Assembly (NCBI GenBank): GCA_003233545.1
Contig: QILZ01000115.1
Location: 1 to 22,962 of the forward strand
DNA from: Spirochaetales bacterium
GTDB taxonomy: Bacteria > Spirochaetota > Spirochaetia > SZUA-6
Length of the DNA: 22,962 nucleotides
Reading direction: 5' to 3'
In this document: positions 1 through 6,946 of the stretch, in pieces
Layout: every line of letters begins with the position of its first letter
Numbering within the stretch: position 1 is the first letter of the stretch
Notes under the pieces: generated by a model
Told to the model about the DNA's origin: nothing
The model's database searches: none
The model's input: only the letters and a program-made list of their open reading frames with translations
Position numbers and translations under genes: made by a program

Positions 1-482
1 TCACCAAAGTAACAGAGTACAACTCCACTCTGCTTTTTATATTTGATCGAAAGGGCAACACCTGTTGCAACCGGAATCTGGCTCCCGACAATTCCATTGC
101 CTCCGAACATATGTTTCCCGGTATCGTATAAATGCATGGACCCGCCCTTACCCCCCGAACAGCCCGAAGCTTTGCCGTACAGTTCTGCCATAGCAGCCGA
201 CGGTTCCACACCGCATGCAAGAGCATGGCCGTGATCCCTGTAACCTGTAATTACATAATCGGTGGTCAGATCGAGAGCCGAAATCGAACCGGCGGCAACC
301 GCTTCCTGGCCTATGTACAGGTGCAGGAAACCTCCGATTTTACGCAGTCCGTACATCCTGGCCGCTTTTTCCTCAAATCTGCGTATTAAAAGCATCTTTT
401 TTAGAAGTCCGATCAGTATTTTCTTATCATACTTTATTCCCGATCTCTCTCTGCCTGCCCCGTTTTTATCCGTTTTTTCCAT
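1..482 (-). CDS. pdhA: Pyruvate dehydrogenase E1 component, alpha subunit (5' part, runs off the window)
   Basis: Thiamine-diphosphate-dependent E1 alpha subunit, which with E1 beta decarboxylates a 2-oxo acid (most likely pyruvate) and passes the acyl group to a lipoyl E2. About 160 N-terminal residues are visible, with no stop before the window edge. Reading from the ATG at 482, they contain the family blocks 'LLIRRFEEKAARMYG', 'YIGQEAVAAG', 'YRDHGHALACG' and 'GKGGSMHLYD', followed by 'GGNGIVGSQIPVATG' leading into the cofactor-binding domain. The start has a GGGAG ribosome site about 8 bases upstream. It lies 36 bases downstream of the flavin-protein gene on the same strand, so the two may be co-transcribed. 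Acetoin dehydrogenase E1 alpha (AcoA) is very similar. The E1 beta and E2 genes that would decide lie outside the window. Confidence 0.9.
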   Translation of the reverse strand, partial: MEKTDKNGAGRERSGIKYDKKILIGLLKKMLLIRRFEEKAARMYGLRKIGGFLHLYIGQEAVAAGSISALDLTTDYVITGYRDHGHALACGVEPSAAMAELYGKASGCSGGKGGSMHLYDTGKHMFGGNGIVGSQIPVATGVALSIKYKKQSGVVLCYFG

Positions 483-518
483 AGTATGATCTCCCGCACA
501 ATTTAAGAATAATACATT

Positions 519-983
519 CTACCCGCTTTTAAACAGAACGGTTTCTCTGTACCCCTTTAGCGGCACAAAGTAGTGTCCCTCGGTAATGACTGTTTCCAGT
601 ACAATAAGATCACGTTCATCCCTGTTATACTTCCAGAAAGCAGTAAGCCGCGCGCCGATAACCTCGAGTACCTCGGATCGGATCGATAAATTCTCTAAAA
701 TATTTACTCTGCCGTTAACAGTGATAATCTTCGAAAGCAATCGATCCTGGAAAATCCATTGCACCTTTTCATTGGATTTAAGCTGGTTCACCTTACCGAA
801 CCCGGGGCAGGTAACAGCAAAGAGTACTCTGCTTTTATCCTTTAAGAGCGCAGGTGTCATCCACCTCATATGGGGATATCCGTCAGAATCCACAGTTGCC
901 AGAATTCCGGTTTTCGTCTCGTCCAGTATAATCTCGATCTCTATCATTAATTCATTAGATGTCATATGTTCGGATGGGTTCAT
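519..983 (-). CDS. Pyridoxamine 5'-phosphate oxidase-like flavin-binding protein
   Basis: Small (154 aa) split-barrel protein resembling the pyridoxamine 5'-phosphate oxidase/general stress protein 26 family. Many members bind FMN or F420-type cofactors and act as undefined oxidoreductases. The N-terminal strand block 'TGILATVDSDGYPHMRWMTP' is the typical first barrel motif. 'RVLFAVTCPGFGKVNQLKSNEKVQWIF' follows in the usual place. The start is set at the ATG at 983 because AAGGAGG lies 8 bases upstream; an in-frame extension to 1037 would begin upstream of that site and is unlikely. The C-terminal half ('AFWKYNRDERDLIVLETVITEG') is typical of the family. It precedes the E1-alpha gene by 36 bases. 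True pyridoxal-phosphate synthesis is not implied, because the protein is shorter than PdxH and no pdx genes are nearby. Confidence 0.75.
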   Translation of the reverse strand: MNPSEHMTSNELMIEIEIILDETKTGILATVDSDGYPHMRWMTPALLKDKSRVLFAVTCPGFGKVNQLKSNEKVQWIFQDRLLSKIITVNGRVNILENLSIRSEVLEVIGARLTAFWKYNRDERDLIVLETVITEGHYFVPLKGYRETVLFKSG

Positions 984-1211
984 CAAGGGCGCCTCCTTAT
1001 ATATTGCTGCAATAACAGAGGAACAATACCTTACCAATATAATAGGCCTTTACCATGAGAAAGGGAAACAATTAAATTTATTAATAAAAGTGAAGATTAT
1101 TATCTTTTTGTTAATATTAGAATCAGTATTGCCGTGATATTCACAAGTTTTTTATAACCGGGAAAATCGACTGCCGTTAATCAACGAGAGAAAATCTCGG
1201 AATTACAAAAT

Positions 1212-1838
1212 TTAACCCGGTATGCCGAATCTATCCGCAATCTCTTCCGGTTTCGTTATACCCGGATTAAAAAGAAATGTTTTTAACCCCGTTTTCTGAG
1301 CTCCCTCTGTATTTCGTTTATCATCATCAATAAATAATCCTTTATCAGAATCTATTGCAAGGCTATTAATACAGTATTTATAGATTTCCGATTCCGGTTT
1401 TGCAAAACCCACTTCGGAAGAAAATACTATGCTGTCGAATATCTTTACCCAGCTATAGGTATCATATATATACTTACATAGTTCCGCAGGCATATTGGAC
1501 AGAATTGCAGTTTTTATGCCTTCTTCTTTTAATTTATTAACCCATGAGAGCATAGTTTCATTTATCCGAAGCCAGCACATTATATCCTCATTAATCAGTT
1601 TCTCAACAAGCACATTAGAAATGGTGTTTTCTTCCGTATTTCCGGAAATCACTTTTCCCCAGTATTCCCTTCCGCTTATTAATCCCTTATCATATTCAGC
1701 CCTATATCCTCTGTACCTCTTATGAAACTCATCTTCATTAAGCCCTGTTAACCTGAGCATATTATTAACACATACCTTATCCCGCACCGTACCGAGTACC
1801 TGTCCGAAGTCAAAAATTACAGCAGTTATCCTGTCCAC
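1212..1838 (-). CDS. HAD superfamily hydrolase (subfamily IA type)
   Basis: 208-aa haloacid-dehalogenase-fold protein. Motif I is 'IFDFGQVLGT' with the nucleophile Asp10. The residue two positions on is Gly instead of the acidic residue of true phosphatases, as in 'FDFGGVL'-type HAD proteins. Motif II is 'ILSN' (Ser114), motif III is Lys147 in 'FAKPESEIYK' and motif IV is 'LFIDDDKRN' (Asp171/172). A helical cap lies between motifs I and II (about residues 20-90). It starts with GTG at 1838, with AAGGA 7-8 bases upstream. It lies 32 bases after the DUF6062-like gene and is probably translated from the same transcript. The substrate cannot be told. Loss of the second Asp of motif I argues against assuming ordinary phosphomonoesterase activity. 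Confidence 0.8.
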   Translation of the reverse strand: MDRITAVIFDFGQVLGTVRDKVCVNNMLRLTGLNEDEFHKRYRGYRAEYDKGLISGREYWGKVISGNTEENTISNVLVEKLINEDIMCWLRINETMLSWVNKLKEEGIKTAILSNMPAELCKYIYDTYSWVKIFDSIVFSSEVGFAKPESEIYKYCINSLAIDSDKGLFIDDDKRNTEGAQKTGLKTFLFNPGITKPEEIADRFGIPG

Positions 1839-1870
1839 CCGAATATCCTTAAATCGATAGTATGATCATT

Positions 1871-2608
1871 TTAAAAAGCATCTTTGCTGCCTGTCATCAT
1901 TATTACGGAATCTATCCAGGATTTCCCTTCTTCTTTAGTAACAGGTTCTTTTTCGAATCTGTAATCCTGTTTCCGAATAAACTCCCTTAACACTTCCTGT
2001 ATACTCTGCAGTTTCAGCTTTTCATGCTTTATAAGATATTCCCGAATTCCCAGGGTATCCGCATACTCTAAGATTTCCAGAAAATGAGGAACACATATTC
2101 CATGAGACGATTCAAATGCATTCCTCATTTTGGAATCTTCTCTCTCTTTAAGACTGTCCACAAAGATTACAAAATACCTGCTTAAAGTTTCCTGTTCCAC
2201 TATGCACACCGGGCACATATCTTCGTGAATCCACATACTTTCCACTGTGCCGGTATTTCCCTGTACTCTTTTTTTTCCATGGCGGGTTTTCGATACTTTT
2301 GATTTTTTCGAATCTATAAATTTCAGGAAATAGGAGAGCTGATCGTTATATATAATTCCGATTCCCAGGGCTCCTCCGAGGGATATAAGCTGATGAGCAT
2401 GCCGATGGCAGTATCCGTTGGATTTTGCCAGCTCTTTTCTTATACCGGGGTCATTGACTTTCTCATAGAGCAATGCATCAAGATATTTAAAGGATATCTT
2501 TTTCTTTAAGTCACAGAATGCACAACCTTTGCTTTTCTGAAGCGTTTCAAGTACGGTAAAGTACGTAAAGTGCTTATCTACGGTTTCTCTCTTGTCCCTT
2601 TTCAACAT
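1871..2608 (-). CDS. Cys/His-rich DUF6062-like protein
   Basis: 245-aa soluble protein resembling the uncharacterised DUF6062 family; the family assignment is from memory of its layout. It has two similar halves. The first has CxxC at Cys29/Cys32 ('GCAFC') and 'YCHRHA' (Cys67, His68, His70). The second has CxxC at Cys132/Cys135 ('MCPVC') and 'GICVPHF' (Cys172, His175). The spacing suggests two metal-binding or redox sites, one per half, linked by a basic segment around residues 100-120. No membrane segment or signal peptide is visible. The ATG at 2608 is chosen because AGAGGA stands just upstream; a GTG at 2632 gives eight more residues but has no ribosome site. A promoter (2675-2703) lies upstream and the HAD gene follows. 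The function is unknown. Confidence 0.65.
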   Translation of the reverse strand: MLKRDKRETVDKHFTYFTVLETLQKSKGCAFCDLKKKISFKYLDALLYEKVNDPGIRKELAKSNGYCHRHAHQLISLGGALGIGIIYNDQLSYFLKFIDSKKSKVSKTRHGKKRVQGNTGTVESMWIHEDMCPVCIVEQETLSRYFVIFVDSLKEREDSKMRNAFESSHGICVPHFLEILEYADTLGIREYLIKHEKLKLQSIQEVLREFIRKQDYRFEKEPVTKEEGKSWIDSVIMMTGSKDAF

Positions 2609-2674
2609 CTTTCCTCTTACTACTCTGATCACCGAACCCGTTTTTCATATCCCTCGCGGCAACAGGACAGCTTA

Positions 2675-2703
2675 ACTATATCAAAATAAAACGGTTATGT
2701 TAA
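2675..2703 (-). promoter_or_regulatory. Sigma70-type promoter for the DUF6062-like/HAD genes
   Basis: Read on the minus strand: -35 TTAACA (2698-2703), a 17-base spacer, and -10 TATAGT (2675-2680), about 65 bases before the ATG at 2608. Both hexamers match the consensus at five of six positions. Confidence 0.55.
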
Positions 2704-2744
2704 TCGGCTTTGTACACATGAAATTTATGTATAAAGCTCCCCAT

Positions 2745-2841
2745 GGTACAAGGAAGCATATCAAGGAAGCATAGATTTATCGCCTGTTAAGTATACCCCC
2801 CCGGCTGCCGTCGGTACAAGGCAGCATATCAAGGAAGCATA
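2745..2841 (+). repeat. Two copies of a 29-bp direct repeat, each made of two AAGGAAGCATA units
   Basis: Copies at 2745-2773 and 2813-2841 differ at one base (A to C in the second copy). Each begins GGTACA and contains two 11-base units AAGGAAGCATA at 13-base spacing: 2750-2760 and 2763-2773, then 2818-2828 and 2831-2841. The copies are 68 bases apart, so they are not in the same reading frame. The unit contains AAGGA, a Shine-Dalgarno-like core. The last unit ends five bases before the TTG start of the next gene and probably serves as its ribosome site. The rest of the 2633-2846 intergenic region holds the minus-strand promoter. I see no convincing plus-strand promoter there. Confidence 0.8.
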
Positions 2842-2846
2842 TACTG

Positions 2847-4067
2847 TTGCCTAAATCTTTATATTCTGCCTATACTGAAGAAGACATGCTGGAAATCGAC
2901 AAAACCGAACGGCAAAAACTTATAAATCTTGCAGAAGCCTTAATCGATCAGGAAAGGGCAAGGATACTTATACCGGCCTTAAAACAGGAGAGCGGATACT
3001 GGTTCGGGGGCGGTAATATGGTAAAGGATTCTAAAGGAAATTTCTATGTTTCCGGACGTTACCGGAATGCAGGTGATTCCCGTACAGGAACTGCTAAAGG
3101 CCCGCGCGGGTTTGAACTTACAATATTCAAGTCGAACAGTCCGCCCGCTGACAATTTTCGGAACAACAATTTCGAAAACAGTTCAGAGGAATCTCATCCG
3201 AATAAATCCGGAACCGGCATCTTTTATCCGGTAAAAAGATTTACAAAAAAGGACCTTTCCTGCGGAGATTATGAGGTAGTTTCAATCGAGGGAAGCGCCC
3301 TGCAATACACCCGGGATGGCGTGGAACTCTATGTATCCGTGGAAAAAGCAGGAATTCCGTATCCTAAAGAATTACAGAGATTCCAAAAACCGGGAACAGG
3401 CGTATGGACGATCGATGTGATCCGTGCAGATACATTCGAAAATCTCGATGCATCAAATATACAGCCTCTGATACAATCGGAAGATCCACGATTTTTACAC
3501 GTAAAAGACCCGCTTACATATAGAAACGGCAATGGCGATACAATACTTATTTTCTGTACACATCCCTTTAACTGGTCGAGCTCCAACAGTGCTTATGCGG
3601 TAAAAAAGCGGGGAAGTGAGAATTTCGGCTCTCCCCGGTATAGATTCTTCCCGAGAGGTTATACCTGGGATGTCGCTATGAGCAGGATCACAGACGTCCT
3701 GGCTGTACCGGAAAAGGCTGTTAAACCGGACATTCCGCAGCTGTACCTTTATTTCTACGACGGAGGGGAATCCGTTCGTAATTATACCGAACATGAAAGG
3801 GCTGTTAAACGGCCGAGAGGATATTCATGCGAGGAGATCGGCGGTCTTGCATTTTCGACGGAAACCGGTTTCCCCGAAATAGAACGGCTTTCCGTTAATC
3901 TTCCCCTTTTTGTATCTCCCCATGGAACCGGAAGCAGCAGATACGTTAAAACTTTGATTGCGGAAGAAGGAATTTATGCTATCTGGCAGCAGTCGCAGAA
4001 CGATTTTTCGCAGCCCCTTGTTTTTAATTTTTTATCAAATTCAGAGATAGAGAAAATACTAAGATAA
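2847..4067 (+). CDS. Uncharacterised 406-aa protein, first gene of the pseudouridine-salvage cluster
   Basis: I do not recognise a named family with confidence. The protein is soluble, with no signal peptide or membrane segment. It is rich in short beta-strand-like stretches with Gly, Trp, Tyr and Asp turns, e.g. 'GYWFGGGNMVKDSKGNFYVSGRYRN', 'GVWTIDVIRADTFENLDASN', 'FLHVKDPLTYRNGNGDTILIF' and 'GIYAIWQQSQND'. This composition and layout suggest a beta-propeller, perhaps related to GH43/GH32-type glycosidase folds, but that is inference. The first in-frame start is TTG 2847, with AAGGAAG about 10 bases upstream. ATG 2886 is a possible alternative, in which case the protein loses 13 residues. 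Only 16 bases separate it from the kinase gene, so it is almost certainly part of the same operon. A role in releasing or processing pseudouridine-containing substrates is possible but unproven. Confidence 0.7.
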   Translation: MPKSLYSAYTEEDMLEIDKTERQKLINLAEALIDQERARILIPALKQESGYWFGGGNMVKDSKGNFYVSGRYRNAGDSRTGTAKGPRGFELTIFKSNSPPADNFRNNNFENSSEESHPNKSGTGIFYPVKRFTKKDLSCGDYEVVSIEGSALQYTRDGVELYVSVEKAGIPYPKELQRFQKPGTGVWTIDVIRADTFENLDASNIQPLIQSEDPRFLHVKDPLTYRNGNGDTILIFCTHPFNWSSSNSAYAVKKRGSENFGSPRYRFFPRGYTWDVAMSRITDVLAVPEKAVKPDIPQLYLYFYDGGESVRNYTEHERAVKRPRGYSCEEIGGLAFSTETGFPEIERLSVNLPLFVSPHGTGSSRYVKTLIAEEGIYAIWQQSQNDFSQPLVFNFLSNSEIEKILR

Positions 4068-4083
4068 AATACTGCATTAAAAG

Positions 4084-5022
4084 ATGAAAAATATTACCGT
4101 CAGCATTATCGGAGGAATAAACGTCGATATAACCGGAAAATCGAAGGGACCGGCACTTAAGGATAATTCCAACCCCGGAACTGTAAGTATCACTTCCGGA
4201 GGAGTTGCATGCAACATAGCCCGAATGTTAACTTATCTCTCTGAAAAGGCAGAAAAAAACATGGATACAGACGGTACCGGCAGCCGGTTTAATCTTACCA
4301 TAAGACTATACAGTGCAATTGGCAATGATATTTTTTCCGCTGTAGTTCTTAAAGAGCTGAACAACAGGGGGATCGATACATCCGGTATAATAAGGACAGG
4401 CAAAAACAAAACAGGAACATATCTGTCTATTCTCGATCAGAACTCCGATATGATAACTGCGGTTTCCGATATGGAAATAATGAATGCAGTCTCCTGTGAA
4501 TTAATAGAAAAACGGAAACCGGATCTAAGCCGCAGCGATTTTATTATTGCAGATACAAACCTCGATATCGACAGTCTTAATTCCATATGTAAAATTTCCG
4601 GTGATTATGAAATCCCGATTTTAGTGGAGCCTGTTTCCATTCGGAAGTCCTTAAAAATATTAAGAATAAAACACAGTATAACCTACTGTACTCCCAATGC
4701 GGAAGAGTACCTTGCACTTGCATCGGAAAGCCTGGAAGATTTAGATAATGGTATTTTAAAGAGTATCGCTCATGTTAAAAAAATTATCATTACAAGAGGT
4801 AGAAAAGGTGTGATATACTTTAACGCGGAAGATAGAAAACAAAAACATTTCCCTGTCAGAGCCGTTCATGTGGTAAATCCGAACGGAGCCGGGGATGCGT
4901 TTGCTGCGGGATTTGTATATTCACTTTTAGGAGGTGCAGCGGAAATCGATGCCGTAAAAAGAGGAATCATTTCCGCTGCATATGCTCTTAAATCTCCGGG
5001 TGCAGTACCGGAGACACTATAA
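4084..5022 (+). CDS. psuK: PfkB-family carbohydrate kinase, probable pseudouridine kinase
   Basis: 312-aa ribokinase-fold kinase expected to phosphorylate pseudouridine to pseudouridine 5'-phosphate with ATP. The N-terminal sugar-binding Gly pair is in 'IIGGINVD'. PfkB signature 1 is in 'SITSGGVACNIARML' (residues 36-50), 'TPNAEE' is at 203-208, and signature 2 with the anion hole and catalytic base is 'NPNGAGDAFAAGF' (Asp271). The 'TSGGVACNIA' form resembles the 'GGVARNIA' of known pseudouridine kinases. The strongest argument for the substrate is position: the psuG gene starts 29 bases after its stop codon. From sequence alone, other nucleoside or sugar substrates (ribose, adenosine, inosine) cannot be excluded. 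The enzyme is cytoplasmic and of normal length for the family. Confidence 0.85.
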   Translation: MKNITVSIIGGINVDITGKSKGPALKDNSNPGTVSITSGGVACNIARMLTYLSEKAEKNMDTDGTGSRFNLTIRLYSAIGNDIFSAVVLKELNNRGIDTSGIIRTGKNKTGTYLSILDQNSDMITAVSDMEIMNAVSCELIEKRKPDLSRSDFIIADTNLDIDSLNSICKISGDYEIPILVEPVSIRKSLKILRIKHSITYCTPNAEEYLALASESLEDLDNGILKSIAHVKKIIITRGRKGVIYFNAEDRKQKHFPVRAVHVVNPNGAGDAFAAGFVYSLLGGAAEIDAVKRGIISAAYALKSPGAVPETL

Positions 5023-5051
5023 ATCATACAAAGAAAGGAAACCAGTTTGAT

Positions 5052-6002
5052 ATGGAACAGGTAAAGAATACATCAAAGTTCGATATACTCGATGTTTCGG
5101 AAGAGGTCTCCGATGCTAAAGAAGAAAGCAGACCGGTAGTAGCCCTGGAATCCACTATTATTTCTCACGGCATGCCTTACCCTGAGAATGTCGTAATGGC
5201 AAAAAAGGTAGAATCCATAATTCGTAAAAATGGTGCCGTACCCGCTACAATTGCCCTTATAAAGGGCAGAATAAAAATCGGTTTAACCGCTAAAGAACTC
5301 GAGTACATGGCTTCATCAAAAGAAATACTTAAGGCAAGCAGACGGGACATTCCGGTAGTTATTGCAAAAAGCTTAAGCGCAGCGACAACGGTGGCGGGAA
5401 CCATGATCTGTGCAGCGCTTGCAGACATAAGAGTATTTGCAACCGGTGGAATCGGAGGAGTGCACAGGGGCGCGGAAAAGACTTTTGATATATCCGCAGA
5501 CCTTCAGGAACTTGCAAAGACAAAGGTTGCGGTGGTTTCCGCGGGTGCAAAGTCCATCCTGGACATCAGACTTACAATGGAATACTTAGAGACAATGGGC
5601 GTGCCTGTTATAGGGTACGGCACCGATGAATTTCCGGCATTTTATACACGCAAAAGCGGTATTCCGGTTAACTACAGACTGGATACACCGGAGGATATTG
5701 CGGAGGTGATTCTTGCTCAGGACAGGCTTGGATTCAGAGGCGGAATGGTAATAGCCAATCCGATTCCGGAGGAATATTCCCTGGATAAGGCTTTTATAGA
5801 CAGGGTTATAGATGATGCATTAAAAAAAGCCGAACTAAAAAAAATCACAGGCAAGGAAATAACACCGTTTCTGCTTGCGGAAATAAAGGATATAACAGAG
5901 GGTAAAAGCCTTAAAGCAAACCTTAAGCTCGTTTACAATAATGCGGAATTGGCTGCAAAGACAGCATATAGTTTAAACAGAAAGCTTCGGGATGCAGCAT
6001 AA
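5052..6002 (+). CDS. psuG: Pseudouridine-5'-phosphate glycosidase
   Basis: 316-aa enzyme that cleaves the C-C glycosidic bond of pseudouridine 5'-phosphate to uracil and ribose 5-phosphate. Family motifs are plain: 'VALESTIISHGMPYPEN' with Glu33, 'KASRRDIPVV' with Lys94, 'TGGIGGVHRGAEKTFDISADL' with His138 and Asp150, and 'VVSAGAKSILDI' with Lys167. By position these match the catalytic glutamate, lysine, histidine, aspartate and Schiff-base lysine described for E. coli PsuG (Lys166). A later 'GYGTDEFPAFYTRKSGIPV' block is also typical. Downstream, the transporter gene overlaps its last 11 bases. The N-terminal 25 residues are longer and more acidic than in short homologues. The products feed pyrimidine salvage and the pentose phosphate pathway. 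Confidence 0.95.
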   Translation: MEQVKNTSKFDILDVSEEVSDAKEESRPVVALESTIISHGMPYPENVVMAKKVESIIRKNGAVPATIALIKGRIKIGLTAKELEYMASSKEILKASRRDIPVVIAKSLSAATTVAGTMICAALADIRVFATGGIGGVHRGAEKTFDISADLQELAKTKVAVVSAGAKSILDIRLTMEYLETMGVPVIGYGTDEFPAFYTRKSGIPVNYRLDTPEDIAEVILAQDRLGFRGGMVIANPIPEEYSLDKAFIDRVIDDALKKAELKKITGKEITPFLLAEIKDITEGKSLKANLKLVYNNAELAAKTAYSLNRKLRDAA

Positions 6003-6924
6003 ACAATACAACAACCGTCTTTTGCCTGTTCTTTTACCTTTTTTAAAAGGTGACGGATTACTGCTTCTCACCGCTTCCATCTGGGGCTTTGCTTTTTCAG
6101 CTCAACGTGTTGGCATGAGGTATATTCAGCCATTCACGTTTAACGGAGTAAGATTTGCATTGGGCTCACTGTCGCTTCTGCCCCTGTGGTTCATCAGGAC
6201 AGATTCCGCTTCCGAAAAACCGGAATCCGGATTTTCCGCCCTTGTCCTTTACGGCCTCCTTGCAGGTTCGGTTCTATTCCTCGGAGCCTCCCTGCAGCAG
6301 ATCGGTATCGTTTATACTACTGCGGGCAAGGCCGGCTTTATAACAGGGCTCTACGTTGTACTGGTACCCTTAAGCGGTCTTTTCTGGGGGCAGAAACCGG
6401 GATTGGGCAGGTGGATCGGTGCTCTTCTCGCCGTTACAGGGCTTTACTTTTTAAGTATAACCGGCAATTTTACAATAGCACGCGGAGATTTTCTCGTTCT
6501 GCTAAGTGCTTTCTTCTGGGCTGCACATGTGCAGATTATAGGCTGGCTCTCACCTAAGGTGAATTCGGTTAAACTTGCAGGCATACAATTCGCAGTCTGT
6601 TCTATTCTTAGCTTAATCACTGCCTTTCTATTCGAAACAGTTAACCCTGCCGGTATCGTTAAAGCAGCCGCCCCCATAATTTACGGGGGACTTTTTTCTG
6701 TCGGTATTGCATATACATTACAGATCGTTGCCCAGAAAACAGCACAGCCCACTCATGCCGCTATAATTATGAGCCTGGAAGGGGTCTTTGCAGTTCTCGG
6801 AGGATGGATAATATTGGGGGAGACACTTTCTCCGCGGAATATCTTAGGCTGCATTCTTATGCTTGCAGGTATGATTTTAGCCCAGGCGTCACTTATCTAT
6901 AAAAACAGGAAATCAAAAATATAA
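5992..6924 (+). CDS. DMT-superfamily (EamA) transporter
   Basis: 310-aa integral membrane protein with about ten hydrophobic segments in two EamA repeats. The first repeat begins 'LLLLTASIWGFAFSAQRVGMRYI', and the second begins near 'FLVLLSAFFWAAHVQIIGWL'. Each repeat ends in a 'G..L...G' block, e.g. 'GWIILGETLSPRNILGCILMLAG'. It starts at an ATG overlapping the end of psuG by 11 bases with only a weak ribosome site, suggesting translational coupling. Members of this family move small metabolites, often as exporters. Here it could import pseudouridine or export excess uracil. The E. coli pseudouridine transporter belongs to a different, nucleoside-transporter family, so this assignment is inferred from linkage only. 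It converges on argH, with only 22 bases between the stop codons. Confidence 0.85.
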   Translation: MQHKQYNNRLLPVLLPFLKGDGLLLLTASIWGFAFSAQRVGMRYIQPFTFNGVRFALGSLSLLPLWFIRTDSASEKPESGFSALVLYGLLAGSVLFLGASLQQIGIVYTTAGKAGFITGLYVVLVPLSGLFWGQKPGLGRWIGALLAVTGLYFLSITGNFTIARGDFLVLLSAFFWAAHVQIIGWLSPKVNSVKLAGIQFAVCSILSLITAFLFETVNPAGIVKAAAPIIYGGLFSVGIAYTLQIVAQKTAQPTHAAIIMSLEGVFAVLGGWIILGETLSPRNILGCILMLAGMILAQASLIYKNRKSKI

Positions 6925-6946
6925 TATCTATGGGATTATCGATGTC

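Noticed and set aside
984..1037. N-terminal extension of the pyridoxamine-oxidase-like protein
   Set aside because: The AAGGAGG site lies inside this segment, 8 bases before the ATG at 983, so translation should begin there.
586..1137. 183-aa open frame antisense to the flavin-protein gene
   Set aside because: The opposite strand has a recognisable split-barrel protein with a strong ribosome site; this frame has no recognisable motif.
2750..2841. Riboswitch or T-box in front of the pseudouridine operon
   Set aside because: The leader is short and dominated by direct repeats; no paired stems or conserved riboswitch core were seen.
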